A stretch of 64,000 nt of DNA from Microtetraspora sp. NBRC 16547 (GCF_030268965.1 NZ_BSSE01000034.1:1-64000), one strand, 5' to 3'. Shown: positions 8,944-18,577, counted from the first letter of the stretch. Notes: generated from the letters alone by a model not told the origin. Numbers and translations are program-made.

Positions 8944-10310
8944 CGCTGCATCACCTGGGTGAGTCCTTCGTCCTGGATCGCCTGGGGCGGCGGTCTGCGC
9001 GCCGCATCCGACATGCGTATCAGCAGCGCGATAAGCATCCAGTTAGCCAGCAGGGCCGAACCGCCCGCCGACATGAACGGAGTCACGAGGCCGGTCAGCG
9101 GGATCAACCGGGTGACACCGCCGATGATGATGAACAGCTGCCAGGCCATGGTGAACGACAGGCCGCCCGCGAGCAGCTTGGAGAACGGGTCCCGCGCCGC
9201 GAGCGCCGTGCGCAGCCCGCGCTGCACGATCAGCGCGTACACCATGAGGATGGCCATCAGGCCGGTGATGCCGAGTTCCTCGCCTACGGCGTCGAAGATG
9301 AAGTCGGAGAAGGAGAAGGGGATGATGCCGGCGTGGCCCTTGCCGAGCCCGGTGCCGAGGATGCCGCCGGAGCCGATGGCGAACAGGCCCTGCATGAGCT
9401 GGTAGCTGGAGTCCTGGAAGAGAGCGGGGTCTTCCGCGTGCAGCCAGATGTTGAACCGGAGCTGGACGTGGCTGAAGATCTGGCCGGCGATGATCGCCCC
9501 GCCGACGAAGAGCAGAAGGCCGATGAGCACCCAGGATGTGCGCTGGGTCGCGATGTAGAGCATCGCGATGAACGTGCCGAACAGCAGCAGCGAGGTGCCG
9601 AGGTCCTTCTCCAGGACGAGGACGGCGATGCTGACGCCCCACGTGATGAGGACGGGGCCGAGGTCGCGGGCGCGTGGCAGGTCGATGAAGAGCAGGCGGC
9701 GCCCGGCCAGGGCGAGCACGTCGCGCTTGGCGACGAGGTAGCCGGCGAAGAAGACGACCAGTGCGAGCTTGGCGAACTCGCCGGGCTGGATGGAGAACCC
9801 GGCGATGTTGATCCAGATCTTGGCGCCGTAGTGTGCCGAGCCGATGAACGGCATGACCGGCAGCACGAGCAGCACGAGGCCGACGAAGCCCGCGGTGTAC
9901 GTGAGGCGCTGCAAGACGCGGTGGTCCTTCAACACGATCAGAGTCGCGGAGAACATCACGACGCCGAGCGCCGTCCACATCAGCTGGTTGGTGGCGGAGG
10001 CGTCCTTCACGCCACCCTGCTCAAGCCGGTAGATCGTCACGAGCCCGATGCCGTTGACCAGGGTCACCAGCGGGAGAAGCAGAGGGTCGGCCCACGGCGC
10101 GAACTTGGCGAGCACGAGGTAGGCCGCGAGCATGAGCGCGCCCAGGCCGAGGCCGTAGGTCAGCATGCCGGCGGGGACCTTGCCGTCGAGGCCGAGCCCC
10201 ACGCTGGCGTACGCGAACATGACGATGAGCACGGCGAAGGCGAGCATGGCGAGCTGCGCCCCCCGCCGCTTGGCGGTCATGGGGACGGGGGCGGCTTCCG
10301 CGGAGCTCAC
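8940..10310 (-). CDS. rodA: SEDS-family peptidoglycan glycosyltransferase (RodA/FtsW/SpoVE)
   Basis: A polytopic membrane protein (456 aa) with about ten or more hydrophobic segments. It carries FtsW/RodA hallmarks such as GAKIWI, QPGEFAKLALV, EKDLGTSLLLFG, GKGHAGIIPFSFSDFIF and a TPFMSAGGSALL segment near the C-terminus. SEDS proteins polymerise lipid II and pair with a class B PBP, here PbpA directly downstream with an ATGA overlap. Position between pstP and pbpA supports RodA rather than division-specific FtsW. An N-terminal cytoplasmic stretch of about 20 residues precedes the first helix. Confidence 0.93.
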   Translation of the reverse strand: MSSAEAAPVPMTAKRRGAQLAMLAFAVLIVMFAYASVGLGLDGKVPAGMLTYGLGLGALMLAAYLVLAKFAPWADPLLLPLVTLVNGIGLVTIYRLEQGGVKDASATNQLMWTALGVVMFSATLIVLKDHRVLQRLTYTAGFVGLVLLVLPVMPFIGSAHYGAKIWINIAGFSIQPGEFAKLALVVFFAGYLVAKRDVLALAGRRLLFIDLPRARDLGPVLITWGVSIAVLVLEKDLGTSLLLFGTFIAMLYIATQRTSWVLIGLLLFVGGAIIAGQIFSHVQLRFNIWLHAEDPALFQDSSYQLMQGLFAIGSGGILGTGLGKGHAGIIPFSFSDFIFDAVGEELGITGLMAILMVYALIVQRGLRTALAARDPFSKLLAGGLSFTMAWQLFIIIGGVTRLIPLTGLVTPFMSAGGSALLANWMLIALLIRMSDAARRPPPQAIQDEGLTQVMQR

Positions 10311-11587
10311 TTACCGGTTCCCGCCGACGGGGACGAGGAGGGGGTCGCCTGTGGTGTGGAATCGCCGCTGAAGTTCTTTATGGTGGTTATCCCGGCCTGG
10401 AGGTTGTCGACCGGGATGCCGCTGCGTATCTGGTCCTGCTGCGCCGCGCTGAGCGAGGAGACCGGAACGTCGTCGGCGGTGTAGGCCACCTTCTTGAAGG
10501 ACATCGGGCCCAGCTCCGCGTCGACGCCGCGGAAGACCACGATCTGGTCTCCCTTGACGCCGACGTAGTACTGGTCCTGGGTCCACTCATAGCCGAAATA
10601 GCCGCCGAGCCCGAGCACGGCGGCGACGATCACGATCGACCCGACCCGAAAGGGCCAGACCCGACGTTTCTTGGCCCGGCGGCCGGAGGCCTGGGCCTCC
10701 GGCGCCGGTCGGTCGTCGAGCTCCACGTCCACGATGACCGGTTGGGGCGCGGTCACCGTGGACGCCCGGCCCGCCGGATTGTCCGGCGGCGCGGATCGCA
10801 ACCGCCCCGAACCCGCCGCCCCCACCACGGCCGCGGCGTACGTCGGCGGCTGGGCGTCGTCCACCTCGATCACGTCGGCGACCACGCAGGTGATGTTGTC
10901 CGGCCCGCCGCCCCTGTTGGCCAGGTCGATGAGCTGCCGGACGACGTCCTCCGGATCGTCGATGGTGCTGAGCGTGTGGTGCAGGGTCTCGGCGCTGACG
11001 ACCGCGGACAGGCCGTCCGAGCACAGCAGGTACCGGTCGCCCACCTGGGCCTCCCGGTCCTGCAAGTCCGGATCGACCTCGCCGCTGCCGTCGAGCGCGC
11101 GGAGCAGGATCGAGCGCTGCGGGTGGTTGGCGGCCTCTTCCAGCGTGATGCGGCCGTCGTCCACCAGAGACTGCACGAGTGTGTGGTCGTGCGTGATCTG
11201 GTACAGCTCCTCGTTGCGCAGCAGGTACGCGCGGGAGTCGCCCACATGGATCAGGGCGAACCTGGGGCCGTTCCAGAGCATCGCGGTCAGTGTGGTGCCC
11301 ATGCCCTTGAGGCTCGGGTCCCGGGCCACCATCGCATGGAGCTGATGGTTTGCCTCCCGGACCGCCGCCTCGATGTCGCTGAGCAGGTCACCCCCGAAGG
11401 CGTCCCTGGCCTGATCGAGGGACGACAGTGCGGCGATGGCGACCGAGCTGGCCACCTCGCCGTGTGCGTGCCCGCCCATGCCGTCGGCGACGGCTAGCAG
11501 GCGGCCGCTTGCGTACGCCGAGTCCTCGTTTCCTTCGCGGAGGAGGCCGACGTCCGAGCGGGCGGCGTAGCGGAGTGCGATTGTCAT
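10307..11587 (-). CDS. pstP: PP2C-type Ser/Thr protein phosphatase (PstP)
   Basis: It reverses phosphorylation by PknA and PknB. The PP2C domain (~1-240) shows SDVGLLREGNEDS, VADGMGGHAHGE, GDSRAYL, SDGLS and GGGPDNITCV, which supply the metal-binding aspartates. A Pro/Ala-rich linker, one membrane helix (~305-325) and an outer domain of about 100 residues with a Ser/Thr/Pro tail complete it. The start at 11587 overlaps the fhaB stop (ATGA); upstream in-frame codons lie inside fhaB and give no recognisable protein. About 426 aa, normal for the family. Confidence 0.94.
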   Translation of the reverse strand: MTIALRYAARSDVGLLREGNEDSAYASGRLLAVADGMGGHAHGEVASSVAIAALSSLDQARDAFGGDLLSDIEAAVREANHQLHAMVARDPSLKGMGTTLTAMLWNGPRFALIHVGDSRAYLLRNEELYQITHDHTLVQSLVDDGRITLEEAANHPQRSILLRALDGSGEVDPDLQDREAQVGDRYLLCSDGLSAVVSAETLHHTLSTIDDPEDVVRQLIDLANRGGGPDNITCVVADVIEVDDAQPPTYAAAVVGAAGSGRLRSAPPDNPAGRASTVTAPQPVIVDVELDDRPAPEAQASGRRAKKRRVWPFRVGSIVIVAAVLGLGGYFGYEWTQDQYYVGVKGDQIVVFRGVDAELGPMSFKKVAYTADDVPVSSLSAAQQDQIRSGIPVDNLQAGITTIKNFSGDSTPQATPSSSPSAGTGK

Positions 11588-12048
11588 TTGCGCAATTCGA
11601 TGACGGTTTTGCCGATGCGGATCGGAACTCCGAGGGGCACCGGTGTCGGGCGGGTCACTTTGGAGCGGTCGAGGTACGTGCCATTGGTCGAACCGAGATC
11701 TTCCACGATCCACTGGCCGTCCTGTGGGAAGAGCCGGGCGTGCCGGCTCGAAGCGTAGTCGTCGCTGAGTACCAGCGTGGCGTCAGTCGCCCGACCGATG
11801 GTGATTGGCGTCTCCGTGAGATCGATGACGGTCCCTTGCAGGGGGCCACCCGTGACGACCATCTGACGAGGTTCCCCCCTCTTGGGTTTAGACACTGGTT
11901 TCGCGGGTCTGCTTGGCTTCCGTGCGGGCACGGTGGCCGTACGCGGACCGAACAAGTCTGTCCGGATCACGCCGACCGCGGCAATCACAAAGAACCACAG
12001 CAACGCCAGGAAGGCGAGCCGGATCAGCAGCAGCGTGAGCTCGGACAT
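11584..12048 (-). CDS. fhaB: FHA-domain membrane protein FhaB/FipA
   Basis: A small membrane-anchored phosphothreonine reader. A single N-terminal helix (residues ~5-28) and a basic Lys/Pro linker precede an FHA domain (~70-150) containing ITIGRATDATLVL, SSRHARLF and DLGSTNGTYLD. In mycobacteria the homologue links PknA/PstP signalling to FtsZ/FtsQ-dependent division; that role here is inferred from position. It is 154 aa, 17 nt downstream of fhaA and overlapping pstP by 4 nt. Confidence 0.94.
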   Translation of the reverse strand: MSELTLLLIRLAFLALLWFFVIAAVGVIRTDLFGPRTATVPARKPSRPAKPVSKPKRGEPRQMVVTGGPLQGTVIDLTETPITIGRATDATLVLSDDYASSRHARLFPQDGQWIVEDLGSTNGTYLDRSKVTRPTPVPLGVPIRIGKTVIELRK

Positions 12049-12065
12049 GGACCGTCTGTCTACCT

Positions 12066-12806
12066 CTAATCGCGCCGGAACACCAGGGTCGTTCGCCCCA
12101 GTGTCACCCTCGTCCCGTCCTGCATCTCGATCCTACGGATCGGTTGCCCGTTGACGAAGGTGCCGTTCGTGGACCCCAGGTCGACGAGGGCGACCTGCTG
12201 TCCTTCTACACGTAGTTCGGCATGATGCCGTGATACGCCCGGATCGACCAGCCGAAGATCACAATCGGTGCCGCGGCCGAGCAGCGTCACCGGCGTGGTC
12301 AGTTCGTAGGATCGCTGGCCCTGCGGGTCGTCCTGGGTCGAGACGAGCAGTCGCGGCCGGCCGCCGAACGCACCCGGTCGCGCGGCGGGCAGATCGCTCG
12401 CCGGCTGCCGGATCTCGTCCTGTTCGACCGTCGCGCCGCGGATGACGCCCGACCGGATCCGGAACAGCCCGACCGCGAGGTCGTCGGCGGTCTCGAAACG
12501 CACCCGGACGGGTCCTACGAATGAGTACCCCTGTTCCTTGGCGTACTCCCTGGCGAGGTTGGCCAGTTCGTGGCTGATGCTGTCGGCGTACACCTCCAGC
12601 CGCTCGCTGTCGGTCGTGGACAGCTCCACCACGAAGTCGTTCGGTACGAGCGTGCGACCCTGGGCGACGATCGCGGCCCGCTCGTCCATCTCTCGCTGGA
12701 CGGCGCTGGCGACCTCGACCGGCTGAAGGTCAGACTTGAACGCCCGTGCAAAGGCCCCCTCAACCAAGCCTTCGAGCCTGCGCTCGAAGCGCTGAAGGAC
12801 TCCCAC
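12066..12806 (-). CDS. fhaA: DUF3662 and FHA-domain protein FhaA
   Basis: First gene of the operon. The N-terminal DUF3662 domain (residues ~1-120) starts GVLQRFERRLEGLVEGAF. A linker and a C-terminal FHA domain (~155-245) follow, with LLGRGTDCDLRL, SRHHAEL and DLGSTNGTFVNGQ. In mycobacteria FhaA binds phosphorylated MviN/FhaA-pathway partners and influences the PknB branch of wall synthesis. The GTG at 12806 has an excellent GGGAGG 5-6 nt upstream and is preferred over an in-frame codon at 12827 that lies upstream of that ribosome-binding site. About 246 aa. Confidence 0.93.
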   Translation of the reverse strand: MGVLQRFERRLEGLVEGAFARAFKSDLQPVEVASAVQREMDERAAIVAQGRTLVPNDFVVELSTTDSERLEVYADSISHELANLAREYAKEQGYSFVGPVRVRFETADDLAVGLFRIRSGVIRGATVEQDEIRQPASDLPAARPGAFGGRPRLLVSTQDDPQGQRSYELTTPVTLLGRGTDCDLRLVDPGVSRHHAELRVEGQQVALVDLGSTNGTFVNGQPIRRIEMQDGTRVTLGRTTLVFRRD

Positions 12807-12915
12807 CGGGTACCTCCCTTCCTCCATCGTCTAAGAGGGATCGTATCCGGGTTCGTAAGTAGCGGCGGATGCGTGCTAACCTTTCCAGGCACCCAGCGAT
12901 GGGGGCACCCGCAAG

Positions 12916-12998
12916 GGGCAAGTGGCGGAATGGCAGACGCGCACGGTTCAGGTCCGTGTGTCCGAAAGGACGTGGGGGTTCAACTCCCCCCTTGCCCA
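12916..12998 (+). tRNA. tRNA-Leu (anticodon CAG)
   Basis: Class II tRNA of 83 nt. The acceptor stem GGGCAAG/CTTGCCC pairs perfectly, with discriminator A. The anticodon loop TTCAGGT gives CAG, a variable arm is present (TGTCCGAAAGGACG), and the T-arm is GGGGGTTCAACTCCCCC. CCA is not encoded. The position beside fhaA, divergently transcribed, is conserved in actinobacteria. Confidence 0.97.
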
Positions 12999-12999
12999 C

Positions 13000-13496
13000 G
13001 AACGGTTGGGGTCGCCTGGTCGGAAGCAGAGCTTCCTTCCCGGTCGGCCCCTTCTTTGTGTTTACCGGGGGGACGACCCCCCGAACCCTCCGATGTGAGG
13101 TACTGCGCCCCCTCAGTGGCCGCGGCAGTTGTCAAGAGATGCCGGTATCTCGTGGGATTTGCTGGGATATCTGGGCGGGCGAGACCCTCTGAAGATCTCG
13201 ATGTGAGGGGTTGTACCCCCCGTCAGCGGTTGGTTTGGCGGAGAAGGCCTCGTTTCGGCGTCGCATGGAACGGCCTCCCTTCGGTTCGGCGTGCGGGTCA
13301 ACGTAGCGGGTGGCCGTCGCAGAACCCGCGAACCCGGAACGCGTGGCTTCCCGACCCCGGCCGGTGCCGGGTGCTCGGATTCTCCGGTGTCCGACTTTCG
13401 ATCTGCTTTAAACCGAATGATCAGCCTTCTTTGCCATGCGTCTCGCCATATGGTCATAATTGTCTTGTTTCCTGAGATGTTCCTTATGCTGCGGTC
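13000..13496. other. Non-coding stretch after tRNA-Leu with an imperfect direct repeat
   Basis: No credible gene is visible. Two similar ~31-nt blocks occur at 13089-13119 and 13198-13229, both containing GATGTGAGG followed by a C-rich run and TCAG(T/C)GG. The last ~60 nt before 13497 are comparatively AT-rich and probably hold the promoter of the MFS gene. Confidence 0.5.
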
Positions 13497-14639
13497 ATGA
13501 GGACTCCGAACCCCTGGACCATGCTGGGCCTCGGCGTGGCCGCCCAGGCGGCGGGCTGCGTGTTCATGTACGGCCTGCCGTTCCTCCTGCCGGCCTTCCA
13601 GGAGGAGAAGGGGCTGACGCTGGCCGAGGCGGGGCTGCTCGTGGGCGCTCCGAGCGCGGGCATGCTGTTCACGTTGATCGCCTGGGGCTGGGTCGCCGAC
13701 CGGTACGGCGAGCGGCTCGCGATGACCGCCGGTCTCGGCCTGGCGGGCGGATTCCTCGTCGCCGCCGCGTTCGCCGCCCATCCCGGCGTGCTGGCGGCGC
13801 TGCTGGCACTCGCCGGCGCGTCGGGGGCGTCGGCGGGCGCGGCCAGCGGGCGGGTGGTCCTCGGCTGGTTCCCCAAGGAGCGGCGCGGTTTCGCCATGGG
13901 CTGGCGGCAGGCGGCGCAGCCGCTCGGCGTCGCGGTGGCCGGGCTGGTCACCCCCGCCGTGGCGCACGTCACCGCCGCGCTCCTCGTCATGGCCGCGATA
14001 TGCCTGGTCACGGCGGTCGCCGTCGGCCTGATGGCGGTGGACCCGCCCCGGCCGCCGGTGGCGCCGGGGACGCGCACCTCGTCGCCGTACACGGTGGCGG
14101 CCCTGTGGCGGGTGCACGGCGCGAGCATGCTGCTCATCGTCCCGCAGTTCGTGACGGCGGGGTTCGCCGTCACCTACCTGGTGTCCGAGCGGCACTGGGA
14201 TCTCGGCACCGCGGCGAGGGTGGTGGCGGTGGCCCAGTTCGCCGGCGCGGCCGGGCGCCTGCTGTGCGGCCGCTGGTCGGACCTGGTCGGCAGCCGGGTG
14301 GGCCCGATGCGGCGGCTGGCTCTGGTCAACGGGGCGGTGATGATCCTCCTGGCGGGGGCTGTGCAGGCCGGAAACGTCCTCAGCACCGTTCTTCTGCTGG
14401 CGGCCCTGGTGATCTCGATGAGCGGCAACGGACTGGCCTTCACGGCCGTCTCAGAGCTCGCGGGGACGTTCTGGGCCGGCCGCGCGCTGGGCGCGCAGAA
14501 CACCGCGCAGAACCTCGTCGCGGCCGCGACCCCGGGGGCGATGGGACTGTTCATCTCCGGTTCCGGGTTCGCGGCCGCCTTCGCGGTGGCGGGGGCGCTC
14601 GCCGTCGCCGCCGCCGCGGCGACGCCGTCAGGAGGCTAG
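13497..14639 (+). CDS. MFS transporter
   Basis: A 380-residue integral membrane protein with about twelve hydrophobic segments. The loop WGWVADRYGERLAM between helices 2 and 3 is the MFS signature (GxxxDRxGxR-like), and a related sequence, CGRWSDLVGSR, appears in the second half. The substrate cannot be told; short MFS proteins of this type are often effluxers or organic-anion permeases. ATG at 13497 begins directly before the first helix, with no clear Shine-Dalgarno, so a leaderless message is possible. Its 3' end overlaps the convergent CBS-domain gene by 12 nt. Confidence 0.85.
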   Translation: MRTPNPWTMLGLGVAAQAAGCVFMYGLPFLLPAFQEEKGLTLAEAGLLVGAPSAGMLFTLIAWGWVADRYGERLAMTAGLGLAGGFLVAAAFAAHPGVLAALLALAGASGASAGAASGRVVLGWFPKERRGFAMGWRQAAQPLGVAVAGLVTPAVAHVTAALLVMAAICLVTAVAVGLMAVDPPRPPVAPGTRTSSPYTVAALWRVHGASMLLIVPQFVTAGFAVTYLVSERHWDLGTAARVVAVAQFAGAAGRLLCGRWSDLVGSRVGPMRRLALVNGAVMILLAGAVQAGNVLSTVLLLAALVISMSGNGLAFTAVSELAGTFWAGRALGAQNTAQNLVAAATPGAMGLFISGSGFAAAFAVAGALAVAAAAATPSGG

Positions 14640-15632
14640 GAGCTGGCCGATGAGGGTGGGCAGGCTGACCATCCCGACCACCGTGCCGCTCGCGTCGATG
14701 ACCAGGCCGAGCTGCGCGTGGGCCTCCTGCAGCACGGCCACCGCGTCCGAGATGCTGGTGCTTGGGACGAGGTGGGGAACGGGTGTGGCCAGCTCCTCGG
14801 GACGCCGTCCCGGCTGCATGAGCGTGTCGCGCACGTGCAGCACGCCCACGACGGACTCCGGCGAGACGACCAGCATCCGCAGGTCGCCGGTGGCCGCCAC
14901 GGTGTCCCGTACGACCTGGTCGTCGGCGCCGGCGGGGACGGTGGCGGCGTGCTCGATCGGGACCATGAGCCGCTCCACCGGCTGCAGGTGGACGCGCAGC
15001 GCTCGGGTGAGCAGGTTGTGCTCGTCCCGGTCGAGCATGCCCATCCGCCCGGATTCGGCGACGAGCATGGCGAGCTGGTGGGGCGTGCGGGTGGTGGCGA
15101 GCTCGTCCTTGGGGTGGACCTTGAACAGCCGGAGCAGCCCGTTGGTCATGCCGTTCAGCGCCGCGAGGACGGGCCGGACGATCCACGCGAAGCCGCGGAA
15201 CGGCAGCGCGAGACCCATCGCCGCCTTCTCGGGGTGGGTGAGCGCCCAGGACTTGGGCGCCATCTCCCCCACGACCATGTGAAGGAAGGTCACCAGCGCG
15301 AGCGCGATCACGTAGGCGACGGGCGTACGCGCGGACTCGGGCAGCAGCACGAGGACCGGTTCGAGCAGGTGCTCGATGGCCGGTTCCGCGACCATGCCGA
15401 GTCCGAGGGAGCACAGGGTGATGCCGAGCTGCGCGCCCGCGAGCATCAGGGACAGCTCGCGCGAACCCTGGACGGCCGCCCGTGCGGTGATCTTCGCGAG
15501 CCGGCCGCCGGAGGCGGCGAGTTCTTCGAGCCGGTGCCGCTTGGCCGACACCAGAGCGAACTCGGCGGCGACGAAGAAGCCGTTGACCACCAGCAGGACC
15601 ACACCGAGGAGAATGGCCGCTATCTCGTTCAC
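14628..15632 (-). CDS. CNNM/CBS-domain membrane protein (CorC/HlyC family)
   Basis: Residues ~1-190 form a CNNM (DUF21) transmembrane domain with FFVAAEFALVSAKRHRLEE and the membrane helices VAYVIALALVTFLHMVVGE. A pair of CBS domains follows (~200-330; VPIEHAATVPAGA, VVGMVSLPTLI). These proteins are linked to magnesium or cobalt handling; earlier annotations as hemolysin are not meaningful. At 334 aa it lacks the C-terminal CorC_HlyC domain present in its operon partner, with which it overlaps by 4 nt (ATGA at 15629-15632). Tandem pairs of a long and a short copy are common in actinobacteria and may act as a heteromer. Confidence 0.88.
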   Translation of the reverse strand: MNEIAAILLGVVLLVVNGFFVAAEFALVSAKRHRLEELAASGGRLAKITARAAVQGSRELSLMLAGAQLGITLCSLGLGMVAEPAIEHLLEPVLVLLPESARTPVAYVIALALVTFLHMVVGEMAPKSWALTHPEKAAMGLALPFRGFAWIVRPVLAALNGMTNGLLRLFKVHPKDELATTRTPHQLAMLVAESGRMGMLDRDEHNLLTRALRVHLQPVERLMVPIEHAATVPAGADDQVVRDTVAATGDLRMLVVSPESVVGVLHVRDTLMQPGRRPEELATPVPHLVPSTSISDAVAVLQEAHAQLGLVIDASGTVVGMVSLPTLIGQLLAS

Positions 15633-17065
15633 GCGGACCGCTCTCCCTGGAAGAGGGCCGAGAACAGGCCCGGGGCGTAGTCACCGTGGTGGCGATGGGC
15701 CGCCGGGTCGGCGGCCGGTTCCTCCCCTTCGGAGGGGGGCTCGTCGCGGAGCGCGAGCCGCACCCAGCCGGGGACCCGGCGCTGCAGCGACAGCACGGTG
15801 ACCACGGCGAGCTTCTCTTCGGAGTCGGTGAAGGGGTCGGCGTCCTGCTCGACCGGGACGGTGATCTCGTCGCCGGGTTCGGTCATCCGGCCCAGGGACG
15901 CGAGGACCAGGCCGGCCATGGTCTCGTAGTCCTCGCTCTCGGGGAGCCGGACGCCCGTGGCGCGCTCGACCTCGTCCAGCCTGAGCCGAGCCGGTACGTC
16001 CCAGGAGCCGTCGTCGTGGGGGACCACGCCGAGGGGTTCGGGGTCGTTCTCGTCCACCAGCTCGCCGACGAGCTCCTCGGCGAGGTCCTCGGTGGTGACG
16101 ATCCCGGCGAGGCCGCCGTACTCGTCGATGACGCACACGAATGTGTCGTCGGAGGCGCGCATCCGCTGGAGCACCGCGGGCAACGGGAGCGTGGCGGGAA
16201 CGAGCACCGGCGCGCGCATGATGGTGGATACCGGCTCGTTCTCGTACGGCCCGGCCTTGAGCATTTCGCGCAGCCCGGTGACGCCGATGACGTCGTCGCC
16301 GTCGGCGCCGAGCACGGGATAGCGCGAGTGGCCGTGGTCGCGTACGGCGTCGAGCAGGTCGCGGACGTTGCGGCCGGCGCGGAGCGAGATCACCCGGGGG
16401 CGGGGGACCATCACGTCCTCGGCCGTGCGGTCTCCGAAGGAGAGCGCGCGTTCGAGCAGCTCGGCCAGTCGCGAGGGCAGCTCACCCGCGGCGGCGGAGT
16501 CGGCCACGATGCGGGACAGCTCCTCGGGGGTGGCGCCGTGCTCCAGCTCCTCCACGGGTTCGATTCCGGCCAGCCGGACCAGCCGGGTCGCCGCCGAGTC
16601 GAACAGGTGGATCACCGGGCCGGCGATCTTCAGGTAGATCAGCGTCGATCGGGCCAGGAACTTCGCGACGGGCTCGGGGCGGGCGATGCCCAGGTTCTTG
16701 GGAGCGAGCTCGCCGAGGATCATCTGGACGATCGTGGCGATCCCGATGCCCAGCGCCACGGAGAGGCCGGGGACAACGCCGGCCGGGACGCCCGCGCTCT
16801 CCAGCGGGTCACGAAGGACGTCGGAGATGGCCGGTTCGGCGATGAAGCCCACCAGCAGGGTGGTGACGGTGATCCCGAGCTGCGCTCCGGAGAGCATGAA
16901 CGAGAGGCGTCCGGTGACTTCCAGTGCGCGCTGGGCGGCGGGGTCGTCCTTCTGCTGGCGGAGGACCGACCGGTCCGCCGCGACGAACGCGAACTCCTGC
17001 GCGACGAAGTACCCGGTTGCCAGGGTCAGGACGAGTACGGCCAGAAGGCCCAGGGCGATGCTCAT
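15629..17065 (-). CDS. CNNM/CBS/CorC_HlyC-domain membrane protein (long paralogue)
   Basis: First gene of the pair. The CNNM domain with GYFVAQEFAFVAADRSVLRQ and QMILGELAPKNLGIA is followed by two CBS domains (DVMVPRPRVISL, VCVIDEYGGLAGIVTTEDL) and the C-terminal CorC_HlyC domain (~390-450). The acidic DEYGGLAGIVT motif is diagnostic. A role in divalent-cation transport or sensing is likely. The ATG at 17065 starts at the membrane helix; upstream in-frame codons would add a basic, uncharacteristic stretch. About 478 aa. Confidence 0.88.
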   Translation of the reverse strand: MSIALGLLAVLVLTLATGYFVAQEFAFVAADRSVLRQQKDDPAAQRALEVTGRLSFMLSGAQLGITVTTLLVGFIAEPAISDVLRDPLESAGVPAGVVPGLSVALGIGIATIVQMILGELAPKNLGIARPEPVAKFLARSTLIYLKIAGPVIHLFDSAATRLVRLAGIEPVEELEHGATPEELSRIVADSAAAGELPSRLAELLERALSFGDRTAEDVMVPRPRVISLRAGRNVRDLLDAVRDHGHSRYPVLGADGDDVIGVTGLREMLKAGPYENEPVSTIMRAPVLVPATLPLPAVLQRMRASDDTFVCVIDEYGGLAGIVTTEDLAEELVGELVDENDPEPLGVVPHDDGSWDVPARLRLDEVERATGVRLPESEDYETMAGLVLASLGRMTEPGDEITVPVEQDADPFTDSEEKLAVVTVLSLQRRVPGWVRLALRDEPPSEGEEPAADPAAHRHHGDYAPGLFSALFQGERSA

Positions 17066-17329
17066 CGGGCGCCTGCCCGGGGGCGGTAAGATCCCGTGCC
17101 TGAGCACGGGCCGGTACTCCACGAGTCCGAAGCGGACACGACCGTCCTTTCATGTAGGGGTCTACCAACCGTAACGGCTGAATGTGCCGGAGTGTTTCCC
17201 CCAAGCCTTTATTGAGGTCTTAGGGCACCTCTGGGTACGTTCCACAGGAAACCTTGATGTCGCGCCTGTGCTCTCATGGGTTTACGGCGTGGCTTCCAGT
17301 AGGAACGCCGAGCGGCAGAGGGAGAAGAC

Positions 17330-18547
17330 GTGGCCGAGGACGACGACCCGACCAGGGCCATCCGCAAACCCGGTACCGCCCGCCCGCCTGTGCCCGGTAT
17401 TCCGCCTGCTCAGCATCGGGTGCCGCCTCTGCGGGGATCCGAGCCGCCCCCCGCGCAGGAGTCCCCGTCTCCGCCGCGCGGGTCGTCCCGCGTGTACGGC
17501 AAGCCGCGCTCGGGGCAGAGCCCGGTGCGTCCCCTCCGAGGCGGCCGTACGGACCAGACGGACCAGACGGTCCAGGATGGACTGCCGCGGAAGCCGAGGC
17601 GGATCGGCCGGACCATCCTCAAGGTCGTCGCGGTCCTGCTGGTGGTCCTCATCATCGCCGCCATAGCCGGATATTTCTTGATCAATTCCAGGCTGCGGTC
17701 GGTGGAGTCGCTGACCGACTACTCCGGCCGGCCCGCGGCCACCCCCGGCCAGGACTGGCTTCTCGTTGGCTCCGACAGCCGGGAGGGCCTGTCGGCCGCC
17801 CAGCGCAAGAAGCTGGCCACCGGCAAGGCGGTCGGCAAGCGCACGGACACGATGATGCTGCTGCACATCCCCGACGGTGACGGGCGGCCGACCCTGGTCA
17901 GCCTCCCCCGCGACTCCTACGTCCCGATCGAGGGGCACGGCAGCGACAAGCTCAACGCCGCGTACGCCTTCGGAGGGCCCGAGCTGCTGACCAAGACGGT
18001 CGAGCGGGTCACCGGCATCCGGATCGACCACTACATGGAGATCGGGTTCGGAGGCTTCGTCGGCATCGTCGACGCGATCGGCGGGGTCAACATCTGCGTG
18101 AAGCAGAACATCAAGGACCCCAAGGCCGGCATCAACCTGAAGAAGGGCTGCCAGGACATGGACGGGGGCACCGCCCTCGGCTACGTCCGGACCCGCGCGA
18201 CCGGCGCGATCCCCGACTTCGAGCGGACCCAGCGGCAGCGCCAGTTCTTCTCGGCCGTGGTGCAGAAGGCGGCGAGCCCCGGCACCCTGATCAACCCGTT
18301 CACCTCGGTGCCGCTGGCCCTGAGCGCGGCGGATTCGGTGGCCGTCGACCCCGGGAGCGGACTCTTCGACCTGTTGTCGGTCGGTCTCGCGATGAAGGCG
18401 GGCCCGATCGCCACGGTCGTCCCGACCAGCGGCTTCCCCACGATCAACGGCGCCTCCGTCGTCAAGTGGGACTCCGCGAAGGCGAACCGCCTCTTCGAGG
18501 CGCTGGCCCAGGACAAGCCCGCACCGAAGGACACCCTCACGAAGTAG
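17330..18547 (+). CDS. LytR-CpsA-Psr (LCP) family wall-polymer ligase
   Basis: Transfers anionic or arabinogalactan-type polymers from lipid carrier to peptidoglycan on the outer membrane face. A Pro-rich cytoplasmic N-terminus (~1-90) and one membrane helix (~95-118) precede the LCP domain, with DWLLVGSDSR, RTDTMMLLHI, SLPRDSYV, KLNAAYAFGG, ALGYVRTR and RTQRQRQFF. The conserved Arg and Asp residues of the pyrophosphate site are present. About 405 aa. GTG at 17330 has AGGGAGAAG just upstream. The gene is divergent from the CNNM operon across a 265-bp promoter region. Confidence 0.92.
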   Translation: MAEDDDPTRAIRKPGTARPPVPGIPPAQHRVPPLRGSEPPPAQESPSPPRGSSRVYGKPRSGQSPVRPLRGGRTDQTDQTVQDGLPRKPRRIGRTILKVVAVLLVVLIIAAIAGYFLINSRLRSVESLTDYSGRPAATPGQDWLLVGSDSREGLSAAQRKKLATGKAVGKRTDTMMLLHIPDGDGRPTLVSLPRDSYVPIEGHGSDKLNAAYAFGGPELLTKTVERVTGIRIDHYMEIGFGGFVGIVDAIGGVNICVKQNIKDPKAGINLKKGCQDMDGGTALGYVRTRATGAIPDFERTQRQRQFFSAVVQKAASPGTLINPFTSVPLALSAADSVAVDPGSGLFDLLSVGLAMKAGPIATVVPTSGFPTINGASVVKWDSAKANRLFEALAQDKPAPKDTLTK

Positions 18548-18577
18548 CCCGCCCGAGAGGGGGGCGGGGCGCCGGAT

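Noticed and set aside
12760-12999. Minus-strand ORF covering tRNA-Leu
   Set aside because: Reads antisense through the tRNA; this is a well-known spurious ORF type.
17066-17329. Possible magnesium riboswitch before the CNNM operon
   Set aside because: None of the M-box conserved blocks could be found.
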